Assembly (NCBI RefSeq): GCF_005116675.2
Contig: NZ_CP050699.1
Span: 3,743,001 to 3,807,000 of the forward strand
Source of the DNA: Desulfosediminicola ganghwensis
Lineage (GTDB): Bacteria; Desulfobacterota; Desulfobulbia; Desulfobulbales; Desulfocapsaceae
Direction: 5' to 3'
Length of the DNA stretch: 64,000 nt
A program made the translations under genes and the position numbers. Positions 55,025 to 64,000 of this stretch are shown piece by piece. How positions within the stretch are numbered: position 1 is the first letter of the stretch; the number at the start of each line of letters is the position of its first letter. The notes beneath the pieces are model-generated. The model was not told where the DNA came from, made no database searches, and saw only the letters and a program-made list of their open reading frames with translations.

Positions 55025-55819
55025 AAGAGCTATTCCTTTAAGTAGTCAATACTTCAAACGTATATCTCCTTATTACCCCAGCCCATGCTGTCCTAACTGT
55101 CACCAATTCGAAGCAGTTATTGGCGGTACTTTCCTGCATTTCCCTATGATATTTTCTTGAAATTGCGTTATCCAATTGCTAAAAGACGCCAATGTCACCT
55201 AGACCGTTTTGAGTTAGGCAAAAAACGTAATTACTCATAATTCTTATCTGAGCAATTGATTTCATAACTCTTTACAGTGAAGAGAACTGATCCTGTAGGC
55301 ATAGAAGCACTCGATTGCAACTAACCTCACTCAACAGGAATAAATTAGATACAAACCATTATGTAATTCGTTCATCACCTTGGGGTTGGGGTCGATAGCT
55401 GATGCCAGTTCAATCGGCTAAAATTTTATACCTGAGATTCAGCGACTCCAAATTTGCCTAACAAAATTCTTGCACAGAAAATCTATATTTGGAAGTATTT
55501 TCAATACAAAATGTCATAATCAGATGAAGATAGCAGATATACAGCTACTTTGTGATTTCTCAATCATGGTTGCCATGATAAACATCTAACACAATCATGG
55601 ATTTAATCTTACAATGCGATATTACAACTCAAGTTCAATACGCCAAACTCTAAGGAGGGCGTATTCACTACCCTCCCCCTCTTTGCTCTTGCCCTTTGAA
55701 ATTACCACACTATACTAGCCATTCATCTGCAACGAGCACGGAAAACGCACCTAGTGCGCTGTTAGATCTAACAAAATGGTAGGCGGATAGCCAACCCAGC
55801 ATCAACCAAAAAGGGAAGA
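55025..55819. other. 795-bp divergent intergenic region
   Basis: Non-coding by eye, between the RffA-like gene (minus) and the LpxL-like gene (plus). It should hold promoters for both. The 9-mer CAATCATGG occurs twice (55561 and 55592) with a CCATGAT inverse between them. No JUMPstart, tRNA or transposon end was found. Confidence 0.4.
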
Positions 55820-56752
55820 ATGAGTATCTCACTTAAACATCGTATCGAATATGGCACACTCCGCTCGATAATCTTCATCATCAACCTTCTTCCCGTGCCA
55901 GTTATTCTTGGTTTTTCTGGTCTGCTTGGCCGACTTGCCTGGATTATTTACCCCTTTCGTCTCGACGTAGCCTACAAAAACCTCTCAACGATTCTCCCTG
56001 GTCAACCAAAGAAAGACAGGATGGGGATATTACGAAGGACATACATCCAGTTCGCTCAGACCTTTGGCCTGATATTCATTCTCCACAGAAAAAAGATGAT
56101 GGAGCAGATTGCCAACGCTGAAATCAGTGGTCTTGATAAGGTTGAGAAGGCCCTTGCACAGGGTAAAGGTGCAATACTGACCACCTACCACGGTTGTTGG
56201 TTCGAAGCATATTTCGCCTGGTTTAATAAAACGAATTTGCCAACTACCCTGATTTATCAAAAGCAGAGCAACCCCCTTTCGAACCAATACTTTGTTAGGC
56301 AGCGTACCAGATATGGCAACGCTTTGCATCATCTAGATAGTGCTTCAGGCATGAAAGCCTACGAAGAAGCCCTGGCCAAAAATCATTTGCTGATTGTCAG
56401 TCTCGATCAGCGCTACAGCGCCAAGGGTACAGACGTCCTCTTCTTCGACACCCCGCTCAAGTGCGCTAAAGGTACCGCTGTTCTGCATATGCGGACCAAG
56501 GCCCCGGTACTGACAAGCGTCTACTATATGAAGAATGGTAAGCTTCACATCGATTTCGACTCTGTTGATTTGCCCGATTATACGGAGATAAGTGAAGACG
56601 CTATCCAGGATCTCACCACCCGTGCCATCAGCAAGTATGAAATGCACATCCGCAATTACCCTGAACAATGGTTCAGCCTTTTTCACAAACTCTGGACGAA
56701 AAAGGGTTATGACAAGGTCAGTAGAAATTTTCGGGATCTCATTTTTTCTTAA
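55820..56752 (+). CDS. LpxL/HtrB-family lipid A acyltransferase
   Basis: Inner-membrane lysophospholipid acyltransferase-type protein of 310 residues that should add a secondary acyl chain to Kdo-lipid A. One N-terminal hydrophobic segment (about 17-45) is followed by the HX4E catalytic motif, His124 to Glu129 in TTYHGCWFEAYFAW. VSLDQRYSAKGTDVLFFDTP matches the substrate-binding block. AGGGAAGA precedes the ATG by few bases. Its place just before msbA and waaL supports a role in lipid A completion; some relatives acylate other lipids. Confidence 0.88.
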   Translation: MSISLKHRIEYGTLRSIIFIINLLPVPVILGFSGLLGRLAWIIYPFRLDVAYKNLSTILPGQPKKDRMGILRRTYIQFAQTFGLIFILHRKKMMEQIANAEISGLDKVEKALAQGKGAILTTYHGCWFEAYFAWFNKTNLPTTLIYQKQSNPLSNQYFVRQRTRYGNALHHLDSASGMKAYEEALAKNHLLIVSLDQRYSAKGTDVLFFDTPLKCAKGTAVLHMRTKAPVLTSVYYMKNGKLHIDFDSVDLPDYTEISEDAIQDLTTRAISKYEMHIRNYPEQWFSLFHKLWTKKGYDKVSRNFRDLIFS

Positions 56753-56812
56753 CCCTAAAACTATATCAAGGCAACATTTCACTCCACCTTGATTTTACGG
56801 TACAATACCGTG

Positions 56813-56947
56813 ATGCGACACTGGGATATATCGCATATCATACTCCTTTCTGCAAAATACAGCTTTGGGATTCTGCTGAAGTGGTGTAATACTAAGCGAT
56901 TTTCCAATCGCTGTTTGGCCGTAGCTGAAGCAATTGCCGGTCATTAA
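56813..56947 (+). CDS. possible 44-residue small protein
   Basis: An open frame from ATG to TAA in the 229-bp gap before msbA (MRHWDISHIILLSAKYSF at its start). Part of it is hydrophobic. No ribosome site, and no family known to me. A palindrome ACGGTA-CAA-TACCGT lies immediately upstream. Could equally be non-coding leader. Confidence 0.2.
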   Translation: MRHWDISHIILLSAKYSFGILLKWCNTKRFSNRCLAVAEAIAGH

Positions 56948-56981
56948 AAAGCGAGAATTCTTAATATAATTCACATAACAC

Positions 56982-58709
56982 ATGTCTAATAAAGAAATTC
57001 TCAAGAAACTGTATCAAGTAATACGTCCCTATCGAGTTCAGCTGGCAGTGGCAATGGTCACCATGATCTTCTTTGCCTCTTCCACAGCCGGGCAAGCGTA
57101 TATCCTGAAACCAGTAATCGACCAGATTTTTGTCGAAAAGGACCTCTCTGCTCTCGCAATGTTGCCTTTCGGTATAATCGGCATCTTTCTCCTGAAATCG
57201 ATTACCTATTATATTTACACATTCCTGCTGGAGAGAGTTGGTCAGTCTGTCATTCGCGACATGCGAATTCGAGTCTTTCACCATATCCACCAGCAGCCTG
57301 TCTCTTTTTATAACGACTACTCGACCGGTACTCTGATTTCGCGAGTCATATCTGATGTCTCTCTCATGCAGCAGGCTGTATCCAATGCCCTCGTGAGCTG
57401 TATCAGGGATACCTTTTCTGTAATATTTCTCATCGGCTTAGTCTTCTTCCTGAACTGGCGCCTCTCCCTGGTCATCTTTATTATCCTGCCTATTGCCGCA
57501 ACGGCCATAGTGAAGTTTGGTAAAATTTTCAGAAAACTCAGTCGACGTTCCCAGGAAGAGACAGCAAAGGTTTCAGACAGACTTTATGAATCCATTACCG
57601 GCAACCGAATTGTAAAGGCCTTTACCCGCGAAGATTACGAAGATCAGCGCTTTGGCAACCAGATTAACACCCTTTTCAACATCACCATCAAGGATGCAAA
57701 GTATCGTACTATGCAGCATCCGATCATGGAACTGATTGGCGGTCTGGCCATCGCTCTCATTATCTGGTTTGGTGGTAAGGAAGTCATCCAGGGGACCGCA
57801 ACACCTGGTACCTTTTTTGCCTTTATCACTGCACTTATTGCCGCCTATGAGCCGATTAAAGGTATCAGCAATATCAATCCTGCTATTCAAAGAGGACTTG
57901 CTGCCTCAACCAGGGTTTTTGAGTTGCTGGATATAGAACCTGCCATTAAAGACAAACCGGGCGCTCAAGAGCTGAAACCGTTTACCAATTCCATCGATTT
58001 TAAAGATGTCAACTTCAGCTACGAAGATGGTACCCAGGTTATCCAGGGGTTGAACCTCACGGTACCCAAAGGTGAGGCCCTGGCTATTGTTGGTTCAAGC
58101 GGTGGCGGCAAGACCACTCTTACCAACCTGATCCCACGCTTTTTAGATATAAACGAAGGGCAGATCCAGATAGATGGCGTAAATATACAGGATGTAACCT
58201 TATCATCCCTGCGCCGGCAAATAGCCATGGTTACCCAGCAGACCATTCTCTTTAATGACACTGTCCGCAACAATATTGCCTATGGTGATCTTGATGCTTC
58301 CGAGGAAGATATTCGCCGGGCAGCGTCTGCCGCCCATGCCCTTGACTTTATAAATAAACTACCAAATGGTCTTGATACTCTCATTGGAGAAGGCGGTGCC
58401 CGTCTCTCCGGTGGAGAACGTCAGCGTCTTTCTATCGCACGTGCAATTCTAAAGAATGCTCCTATACTCATTCTCGACGAAGCAACCTCCGCCCTTGACA
58501 CCGAATCTGAGCGAGAGGTTCAAAAGGCTCTAGAAAACCTGATGAAGGATAAGACCACATTTGTCATTGCACATCGTTTATCTACTATAATAAACTGTGA
58601 TAGAATCATAGTTGTAAAGGGTGGTAAAATAGTTGAGCAGGGATCACATAACCAACTTCTGGAGCTGAACGGCGAATACGAAACCCTATACAATATGCAA
58701 TACACCTAG
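56982..58709 (+). CDS. msbA: lipid A export ABC transporter, ATPase/permease
   Basis: A 575-residue half-transporter acting as a homodimer that flips lipid A-core across the inner membrane. The six-helix permease domain (about 20-310) is followed by the ATPase domain: Walker A GSSGGGKTT at 371-379, signature LSGGERQR from 475, Walker B ILILDEATSALD and the H-loop IAHRLST. No clear ribosome site is seen before the ATG. Its neighbours (LpxL-like gene upstream, O-antigen ligase downstream) favour MsbA over other exporters of this class. Confidence 0.92.
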   Translation: MSNKEILKKLYQVIRPYRVQLAVAMVTMIFFASSTAGQAYILKPVIDQIFVEKDLSALAMLPFGIIGIFLLKSITYYIYTFLLERVGQSVIRDMRIRVFHHIHQQPVSFYNDYSTGTLISRVISDVSLMQQAVSNALVSCIRDTFSVIFLIGLVFFLNWRLSLVIFIILPIAATAIVKFGKIFRKLSRRSQEETAKVSDRLYESITGNRIVKAFTREDYEDQRFGNQINTLFNITIKDAKYRTMQHPIMELIGGLAIALIIWFGGKEVIQGTATPGTFFAFITALIAAYEPIKGISNINPAIQRGLAASTRVFELLDIEPAIKDKPGAQELKPFTNSIDFKDVNFSYEDGTQVIQGLNLTVPKGEALAIVGSSGGGKTTLTNLIPRFLDINEGQIQIDGVNIQDVTLSSLRRQIAMVTQQTILFNDTVRNNIAYGDLDASEEDIRRAASAAHALDFINKLPNGLDTLIGEGGARLSGGERQRLSIARAILKNAPILILDEATSALDTESEREVQKALENLMKDKTTFVIAHRLSTIINCDRIIVVKGGKIVEQGSHNQLLELNGEYETLYNMQYT

Positions 58710-58747
58710 CCCCAATCTCCCACGAGATTGTAATCTCAACAGGGGCT
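58708..58747 (+). repeat. nested inverted repeat after msbA
   Basis: AGCCCC (58708-58713) pairs with GGGGCT (58742-58747), enclosing a second hairpin GAGATT-GT-AATCTC (58724-58737). It starts within the msbA stop codon. There is no U-tract, so it may be an mRNA-stabilising or regulatory fold rather than a terminator. Confidence 0.45.
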
Positions 58748-58846
58748 GGCAAACAACCTTTGTCACAATAAACACGTTTCCTTCTGTGATATTTGCTGGA
58801 TGATCCAGTTTTATCGCAGAAGGCATGCTGCAGTCAGCCGACCGCT

Positions 58847-60052
58847 ATGACAAGAATGAAGCAATTCAGGAATGTTACTAGTATCGCCGGACAATACTCA
58901 GTCGTTGCGGCCTGTTTCGCAATACCGCTCTCAACTTCGGCCATGGGGCTGTTTGCCGGCCTGGCCCTGATCTTCTGGCTTCTTTCCGGTTGCATAACAA
59001 CTCTGCCAAGAGATCTCATCCGCAACCCGGTAATACTAACCGCCACCGCGTTGTTCTTTTTACTGGCCGTTAGTACACTCTACTCTTCAGCATCGCTATC
59101 AACCAGTCTGGACGCCTTGATGAAATACAGGGAGTTGCTCTACCTCCCTGTGGTATTCGCTCTGCTGAACCAGCAAAGCCGATACGCAATATTAGCGAAA
59201 AACGCATTCATCGCAGGCTGCATCATACTTCTCTTCATTTCGTACGGGATGTATTTGTCGCTCATCCCCACCCATAAATTCGGATATTCCCTGCTCTTTC
59301 ACATTACCCACAGCTTTTTCATGGCAATCCTGGGGTTCTTTGCCCTGCACAATGCCTTCGACTCAAAACGCTACCGTATAGTCTGGCTTATCGTATTCGC
59401 TTTAACGGCGTTCAATATAATTCAGGTAGCACCGGGAAGAACCGGCATGGTAACCTTTATCGCGCTGACCTTTCTGACTTTCGTCCAACGCATTTCTTCC
59501 CATCATCTGGTTCTGGCAACACTTGCGACTTTGGTCTTTTTTTCCACGGCATTTCTTTATTCGGACAATTTCTCATCCAGAACACAGATCGCTGTGGCAG
59601 AAATTCAGAATTACACACCGCAAAAATCACGAACCTCGATAGGTCAACGCTTTGACTGGTGGTTTAACAGTTTGGAAATGATTAAAACATCACCGCTATT
59701 CGGTCATGGTGTAGGATCTTTCGCCGTAGAACAGGCGAAACTCATTAAAGGCAAGCGTACCACCCCGACAGAAAACCCCCATAACGAATATCTTCTCCTT
59801 GGCAGCCAAATCGGTACAGTTGGTGTCGCTCTCTATATTATGCTGCTATCTTCCCTGCTCTATGGCGCGCGCAATCTTCCTGCACGACAGAAATACCTTC
59901 TTCAAGGCGTAGTTCTTGCCATGGCAATTGGATGCCTGATGAACTCGTTCCTATATGACTCACACCAGGGACACTTTTTTGCTCTTCTCTCTGGATTATT
60001 TCTGGCACAGACTTCCAGCAAAGTCCCCATTGAGAACACTCATCATCCTTGA
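58847..60052 (+). CDS. waaL: O-antigen ligase family protein
   Basis: Polytopic inner-membrane protein of about 401 residues with roughly eleven helices. The Wzy_C/WaaL-type region has GRTGMVTFIALTFLTF and a large periplasmic loop ending in LFGHGVGSF and NPHNEYLLLGSQIGTVG, where the conserved His and Arg of ligases reside. It should join the exported O-polysaccharide from undecaprenyl diphosphate to lipid A-core. Ligases and Wzy polymerases share this fold; the ABC-type export genes nearby favour ligase. The start is uncertain: ATG at 58847 or 58856; a TTG at 58793 opens the frame. Confidence 0.82.
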   Translation: MTRMKQFRNVTSIAGQYSVVAACFAIPLSTSAMGLFAGLALIFWLLSGCITTLPRDLIRNPVILTATALFFLLAVSTLYSSASLSTSLDALMKYRELLYLPVVFALLNQQSRYAILAKNAFIAGCIILLFISYGMYLSLIPTHKFGYSLLFHITHSFFMAILGFFALHNAFDSKRYRIVWLIVFALTAFNIIQVAPGRTGMVTFIALTFLTFVQRISSHHLVLATLATLVFFSTAFLYSDNFSSRTQIAVAEIQNYTPQKSRTSIGQRFDWWFNSLEMIKTSPLFGHGVGSFAVEQAKLIKGKRTTPTENPHNEYLLLGSQIGTVGVALYIMLLSSLLYGARNLPARQKYLLQGVVLAMAIGCLMNSFLYDSHQGHFFALLSGLFLAQTSSKVPIENTHHP

Positions 60053-60102
60053 GAACATCTGTTTTTTTATGTTAATACCTGTTATTTACATTCTCTATTC
60101 GA

Positions 60103-61908
60103 TCAGTCGTTTTTAAAAGGAAAGAACAGTTTGACGCATGTACCCTCCCCTTCACCACTGCTCATGGTGATAGTGCCACCGTGCTCCTCAACAATTTTTG
60201 CAGAAAGCGCGAGTCCGAGTCCGGTCCCATCACTTTTTGTTGTGAAATAGGGATCAAAGACTTTTGACAGGTTTTCTTCAGCTACCCCGATACCACTATC
60301 TTCTATTTCACAACCGACCCCGGCGGCCTCAGTCGCCATGGTAATCGTCAACTCACCACCATCGGGCATAGCCTGGATCGCGTTCAGAAGCAGATTTAAA
60401 AATACCTGATTGATTTTGTCTTCATCCAGCTTGATCAAATCACCAGATTCGGGCAAGTCGGTGGTAAGCTTTATGGACATTGCTTCCGCATCAACAGCCA
60501 CCAGGCTAATAGCCTTGTTAAGAACATCTGATAACCTGACTGCAGTGAACTGTAATTGACCAGGTCGTGCGTAGTCGAGTAGTTCACCAATGCTGCGATT
60601 CAACCGTTCGACTTCCTGCACCAGAATGTCTGCGGTCTCCTTGCCCCTCTCATCTTCAGGTACTTTCCCCTTCAATAACAGCGCAAGACCTTTGATAGAA
60701 CTCAACGGGTTTCGGAGTTCGTGGGCAACGCCTGCCGCCATCTTGCCAAGGGCTGCGAGCCGCTCAGTTCGACGCAACTCACCTTCCAGCTTCCGCAACT
60801 CACTGATATCCTGCAGGAGCAACACATCACCGGAAAATTCACCCTGGGAATCAGCAACTGTAAGCGCGGTTAGAAGAAGAGCTCTCTTTTGCCCATCTGC
60901 AAATTGGATTTCCCGCTCAGCTGCTCTCGCCCCAAGGTGTGAATCTTCGCCAGAGTGTTCAAGAAAATTCTGGTAAAGTTCCTCTGGCAGAACCTGCTCA
61001 ATTTTTCTATTCAACAAGCTCTCTGCTTTGATGCCGGAGATACGCTCTGCAGCCTCATTAACAATCTGCACATCACCGTCCGAATTTGTGGCAATCAGGC
61101 CTATCGGCAATGATCCTACGAGCATATCATTAAAAGCCCGAACTCTTTGCAGTCTGTTTTGAGTCCCCCTGAATCCTTGCAGGGTAAGCAGTGAAAGCCA
61201 ACCACCAACACCGACAAGCAACAGCACAACCGAAAGAATGACGATCTGCCAAAGCTGGCGGGCAACAGCGTTATCAAAAGCTTCCAAATCGAGCTCAACG
61301 ACTATGGCAAATCCCTTATTCACCGCACCGGGCAACGCCGGAGTGCTACCAGCGTCATTCCCGCCTCTATGCATATGGGCCGGCATACGCATGTTTTGTG
61401 GGTTCCCTGGAAAAGCTCCCCGTAATCTCGGAGTGAATACCCTGGCAATTTGGAATCCCTGCTTGGAACCTTCACGGTGCATACGAAAAACATAGTCGCC
61501 GCCTATGCTTTTCTGCACAAATTCCTCTAGATCCGTGTCATATTTGCGACCAACACGTTTGGAATCCGTTGCGGCCAATACTACACCACTGGAGTCGAGC
61601 AGCTCGACAAAATGAATGTCACTCTGCTCCTGAAGTTGGTTGATTACCTCCTGGACATGATCCACCCAATCAACTGCTGATTGGGTGGACATATCCCTCC
61701 TGCCCTGCCAGCCTGCACGCATTGAAACGCGCACACCGGTATCGAGAAAACGTATAACCGACAAACCCTTCTGCACCAGGGCTTCGGTCATGAGCTCTTT
61801 TTCGCGATTATAATTAGACACCGCGAAAGCACCGATAATAAAGGTCAGCAAGGTACAGGCAGCAGCCAGTATCCAGGGGCTGACGCTGGCAAGATGTCTT
61901 TTCATCAT
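60103..61908 (-). CDS. membrane sensor histidine kinase (NtrB/ZraS-like)
   Basis: 601-residue kinase. TM1 (about 10-30), a periplasmic sensor region, TM2 (about 225-247), a PAS domain (about 260-370), a HisKA domain with GVAHELRNPLSSIKG (phospho-acceptor His near 396) and a HATPase domain with NLLLNAIQAMPDGG, DSGIGVAEE and TGLGLALSAKIVEEHGG. HELRNPL and the CA-domain style are those of kinases that work with sigma-54-dependent response regulators. The ATG at 61908 follows GGAG. The 12-bp gap to the preceding gene implies an operon. No response regulator is in the window. Convergent with waaL. Confidence 0.93.
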   Translation of the reverse strand: MMKRHLASVSPWILAAACTLLTFIIGAFAVSNYNREKELMTEALVQKGLSVIRFLDTGVRVSMRAGWQGRRDMSTQSAVDWVDHVQEVINQLQEQSDIHFVELLDSSGVVLAATDSKRVGRKYDTDLEEFVQKSIGGDYVFRMHREGSKQGFQIARVFTPRLRGAFPGNPQNMRMPAHMHRGGNDAGSTPALPGAVNKGFAIVVELDLEAFDNAVARQLWQIVILSVVLLLVGVGGWLSLLTLQGFRGTQNRLQRVRAFNDMLVGSLPIGLIATNSDGDVQIVNEAAERISGIKAESLLNRKIEQVLPEELYQNFLEHSGEDSHLGARAAEREIQFADGQKRALLLTALTVADSQGEFSGDVLLLQDISELRKLEGELRRTERLAALGKMAAGVAHELRNPLSSIKGLALLLKGKVPEDERGKETADILVQEVERLNRSIGELLDYARPGQLQFTAVRLSDVLNKAISLVAVDAEAMSIKLTTDLPESGDLIKLDEDKINQVFLNLLLNAIQAMPDGGELTITMATEAAGVGCEIEDSGIGVAEENLSKVFDPYFTTKSDGTGLGLALSAKIVEEHGGTITMSSGEGEGTCVKLFFPFKND

Positions 61909-61920
61909 CAAAAACTCCGA

Positions 61921-63618
61921 CTACTCATCTGAATAGTTCAATATTTTCTGCAGAATAACTTTTGAAATCATATAGGTCGGTACTACTCCTTCATCCCCCA
62001 TAGGGCCTGAAGCAAGAGTCTGCCCACTAACAAGTGGGTTATCTGACGCATAGTAGGCATACCTGGTTTTCATGTCACCGGTAATATGCCCTTGAATTAT
62101 CGCAGCACTTATTGCCCTTTGATAATGCCCGCCCTCCATCTCAAGACCTATGGCTTTCCAGCTTGAGGCATGAAACCGTTCAAGGACATCACGGTTCTGC
62201 AGGGAGGTACCGAGGACAGTCACCATTGGCCCCGAAAATACACTTACCCCATTTTCAAAATCACCTATCTCCAGGTCGTTGTTCACTATGTAATTGTGCG
62301 GGGTACCTTCCATAACATGAGCGGTCGCCAACATTATGTCGCCCTTTTTTCCCGGCAGAATTCCGGCTTTCCCCATAATAGAGATAGACTCAACATTAAA
62401 AGTGATCATCTGGTCATCAAGGTGGCACGGACAAAGCAACTCATCCATAACCTCGAAAGCCTGGGTACCAAAAGCGTAGTCCATCACCACCACCACAGGC
62501 TTTTGTTCCTTAATCAGGTGCACATTCACCTTAAGGCATGGATGCATTGCAGATTCATCAATAAGCGAGGTATCTATTATGTGTACGTCGATGTTAGAAC
62601 CAGAATGATCTTCATGGACATAGAAACCATGATTTTCAGCATAACTCTCGACCTCTTCCTCCCGGTCTCTCAGCAGCTTTACCGTCTGATACAAATCAGA
62701 GGGCAATTCCTTGCCTTCTTCCTTCAGCGCACCAGGACCATAAACCACGTTTCGTATTGAATGCATATTGGCGCTGATCACGTGCAAGGGCCTGTCCTTA
62801 AAACCAAGCTCAAACAGACGCTCTTTCAATGATTGTGCCCAGATAGTGGCATATTTATGCTGACCGATAACCTCTCGCAAAGACGGGGTGAAATATACTG
62901 AAAGTTCGCTATTCTGATGATTCTCTTCGTCAATTACCCTCTTCCCGATGGTGTATATAATTTTAAAGAGGCCGTTATTGCTTTGATATCTATCTTTATT
63001 GCGATTCAGATACTCATAGGTATCCCGTGTTTCTTTATAAGTTCGGCCTAGAATAATAGAGAGATTCCAGATTGCCTGGTCAAGTTCACCACCTGTCATT
63101 TTTCGGTTTTCGAGCACAATCTTCTCAAGCTCTTTCCATTCCGAAGTAGTGCCTTCGAGTCGGTTGCATGCCTGGTGGTATATCTTATGCGCTTCGATAT
63201 TTAAGAATGTAATGTGAGTCAGGATGTCATATATTTCACTCAACCCCCTGGTTATGACAAAGCACATCTCAGTGTCAGAAACTGCATAGGATACTCGCCT
63301 TCTCTTTAATGGCACTATCCTGGTAAAAGCTGTATCGTGAAAATCTTCCTGGGCAGTTAAGATGAGCTTCGTACATTGCTCAATCCCACAGGGCATACGA
63401 TCAATTACATATTCAAGCCCCTTCAGTTCAACAATTCGTGGATCCGTCATCGAGCCATAAATTTCCGGGCTCAACATTTTCAAGGCTTCGGCCAGCTTTT
63501 CTCCAGCTTTACCTGATGGGGTATATGAGCCTTGAAGAATCAGTGAATCTGCAATGGTTTTAAAGGTACGAATTGCGGTACGTGCTATATGTGATTTTGA
63601 AGGTTCCTGCATTGGCAT
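61921..63618 (-). CDS. uncharacterised protein with nucleoside-phosphorylase-like C-terminus
   Basis: About 565 residues, no signal peptide. Residues 1-270 are mostly helical and unassigned. The C-terminal half contains VVVVMDYAFGTQAFEVMDELL, GIMGKAGILPG-like SIMGKAGILPGKKGD and, near 494, AIGLEMEGGHYQRAI, which resembles the GxEMEG nucleoside-binding motif of purine nucleoside phosphorylases. It may belong to a DUF family (DUF6909-like, from memory). Probable start ATG 63618 or 63612; GTG 63621 opens the frame. Co-transcribed with the downstream histidine kinase, so it may supply or sense its signal. Confidence 0.6.
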   Translation of the reverse strand: MPMQEPSKSHIARTAIRTFKTIADSLILQGSYTPSGKAGEKLAEALKMLSPEIYGSMTDPRIVELKGLEYVIDRMPCGIEQCTKLILTAQEDFHDTAFTRIVPLKRRRVSYAVSDTEMCFVITRGLSEIYDILTHITFLNIEAHKIYHQACNRLEGTTSEWKELEKIVLENRKMTGGELDQAIWNLSIILGRTYKETRDTYEYLNRNKDRYQSNNGLFKIIYTIGKRVIDEENHQNSELSVYFTPSLREVIGQHKYATIWAQSLKERLFELGFKDRPLHVISANMHSIRNVVYGPGALKEEGKELPSDLYQTVKLLRDREEEVESYAENHGFYVHEDHSGSNIDVHIIDTSLIDESAMHPCLKVNVHLIKEQKPVVVVMDYAFGTQAFEVMDELLCPCHLDDQMITFNVESISIMGKAGILPGKKGDIMLATAHVMEGTPHNYIVNNDLEIGDFENGVSVFSGPMVTVLGTSLQNRDVLERFHASSWKAIGLEMEGGHYQRAISAAIIQGHITGDMKTRYAYYASDNPLVSGQTLASGPMGDEGVVPTYMISKVILQKILNYSDE

Positions 63619-63621
63619 CAC

Positions 63622-64000
63622 CTGTTTACTAAGCGAGTTGACCTATTCAGCGGCTGCCATTCCAATAATGGAACTTAAAGAATAGTTCCCACGGCAACCT
63701 CCTTAATTCTTTCTGGAATTGATCATACCAGTTCAGTTACTATTTTCTGAACTATTTTTCCTGGAAAAGGAGTGCATTGGGCGCAAAAAAAACAGGAAAC
63801 GAACGAGACAGAACACGGGTTGCCAACGATACAACCTGAAACACGCTTGCAATCGCAGTCTATGGGAAGAGAAGCGGTGATGATGAAAAGATGAGCCGAG
63901 ACAGAACCGGGGGCTGAACCTGTCGCAGCCCCCACCACCCATCTAGAGAAATCGCTGAAGAGCTTCAATCAGTTCTTGCCTGCCCTGGCCCGTTTTTGAA
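63622..64000. other. window end, non-coding
   Basis: Upstream region of the operon ending at 60103. A minus-strand frame at 63723-63968 is Cys-rich and without ribosome site or known motif, and I do not accept it. An imperfect repeat CCATT-CCAAT-AATGG lies near 63657-63671. Promoter not assigned. Confidence 0.35.

Noticed and set aside
63723-63968. 81-codon Cys-rich frame on the minus strand at the window end
   Set aside because: No ribosome site, no family resemblance, and a competing frame overlaps it almost fully.

Overview
The window looks like a chromosomal segment from a Gram-negative anaerobe, most likely a Desulfobacterota member (Desulfobulbales-like). This is inferred from ferredoxin-dependent 2-oxoacid oxidoreductase genes beside a large NAD-dependent glutamate dehydrogenase, LPS export and ligation genes, and the character of the housekeeping proteins. 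No rRNA, tRNA or CRISPR array was seen, and the taxonomic call was not tested by any search.

Layout. (1) 0-8 kb, housekeeping: nadE, mltG and lon on the minus strand, then a hexapeptide-repeat protein and proC on the plus strand, and a small winged-helix gene. (2) 8.3-17.7 kb, a co-directional minus-strand block korD-korA-korB-korC-sucC-sucD-gdh. Together it can carry glutamate to 2-oxoglutarate, succinyl-CoA and succinate, with reduced ferredoxin, NADH and ATP as products. A GntR/FCD regulator is divergently placed. (3) 18.5-24.7 kb, mixed metabolism: nadA, a queuosine-tRNA mannosyltransferase-like glycosyltransferase, a PEP synthase/PPDK regulator, a YchJ-like SEC-C protein, coaBC and a Bax inhibitor-1 family protein. 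(4) 24.8-45.6 kb, a large surface-polysaccharide locus. The minus-strand half has an initiating sugar-phosphate transferase, several GT2 glycosyltransferases, a polyprenyl-phosphate glycosyltransferase, a UPF0104 membrane protein and a HAD protein. The plus-strand half has the ABC exporter wzm/wzt, a GT4-RgpF fusion, an SGNH-like protein and a 1360-residue protein with two sulfotransferase-like domains flanking GT2 and GT4 domains.

(5) 45.66-49.14 kb, nested insertion sequences: a decayed IS30-family element split by an apparently intact IS66-family element. The IS66 has readable inverted repeats and an 8-bp target duplication. (6) 49.3-55.0 kb, an AT-rich minus-strand cassette with the architecture of an Arn/Gtr-type glycan decoration system: RffA-like aminotransferase, polyprenyl-phosphate glycosyltransferase, sulfotransferase, two small 4-TM flippase-like proteins, a hexapeptide acyltransferase and a polytopic protein that may be the final transferase. 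(7) 55.8-60.1 kb, lipid A/LPS completion: an LpxL-type acyltransferase, MsbA and an O-antigen ligase. (8) 60.1-63.6 kb, a membrane histidine kinase co-transcribed with an uncharacterised protein that has a nucleoside-phosphorylase-like C-terminal motif.

Taken together, regions 4, 6 and 7 could start, build, decorate (probably with an aminodeoxy sugar and sulfate), export and ligate an O-polysaccharide. The most unusual items are the sulfotransferase-GT2-GT4-sulfotransferase fusion, the Arn-like cassette with a sulfotransferase, a strong terminator hairpin inside the start of mltG, and the IS66-in-IS30 nest.
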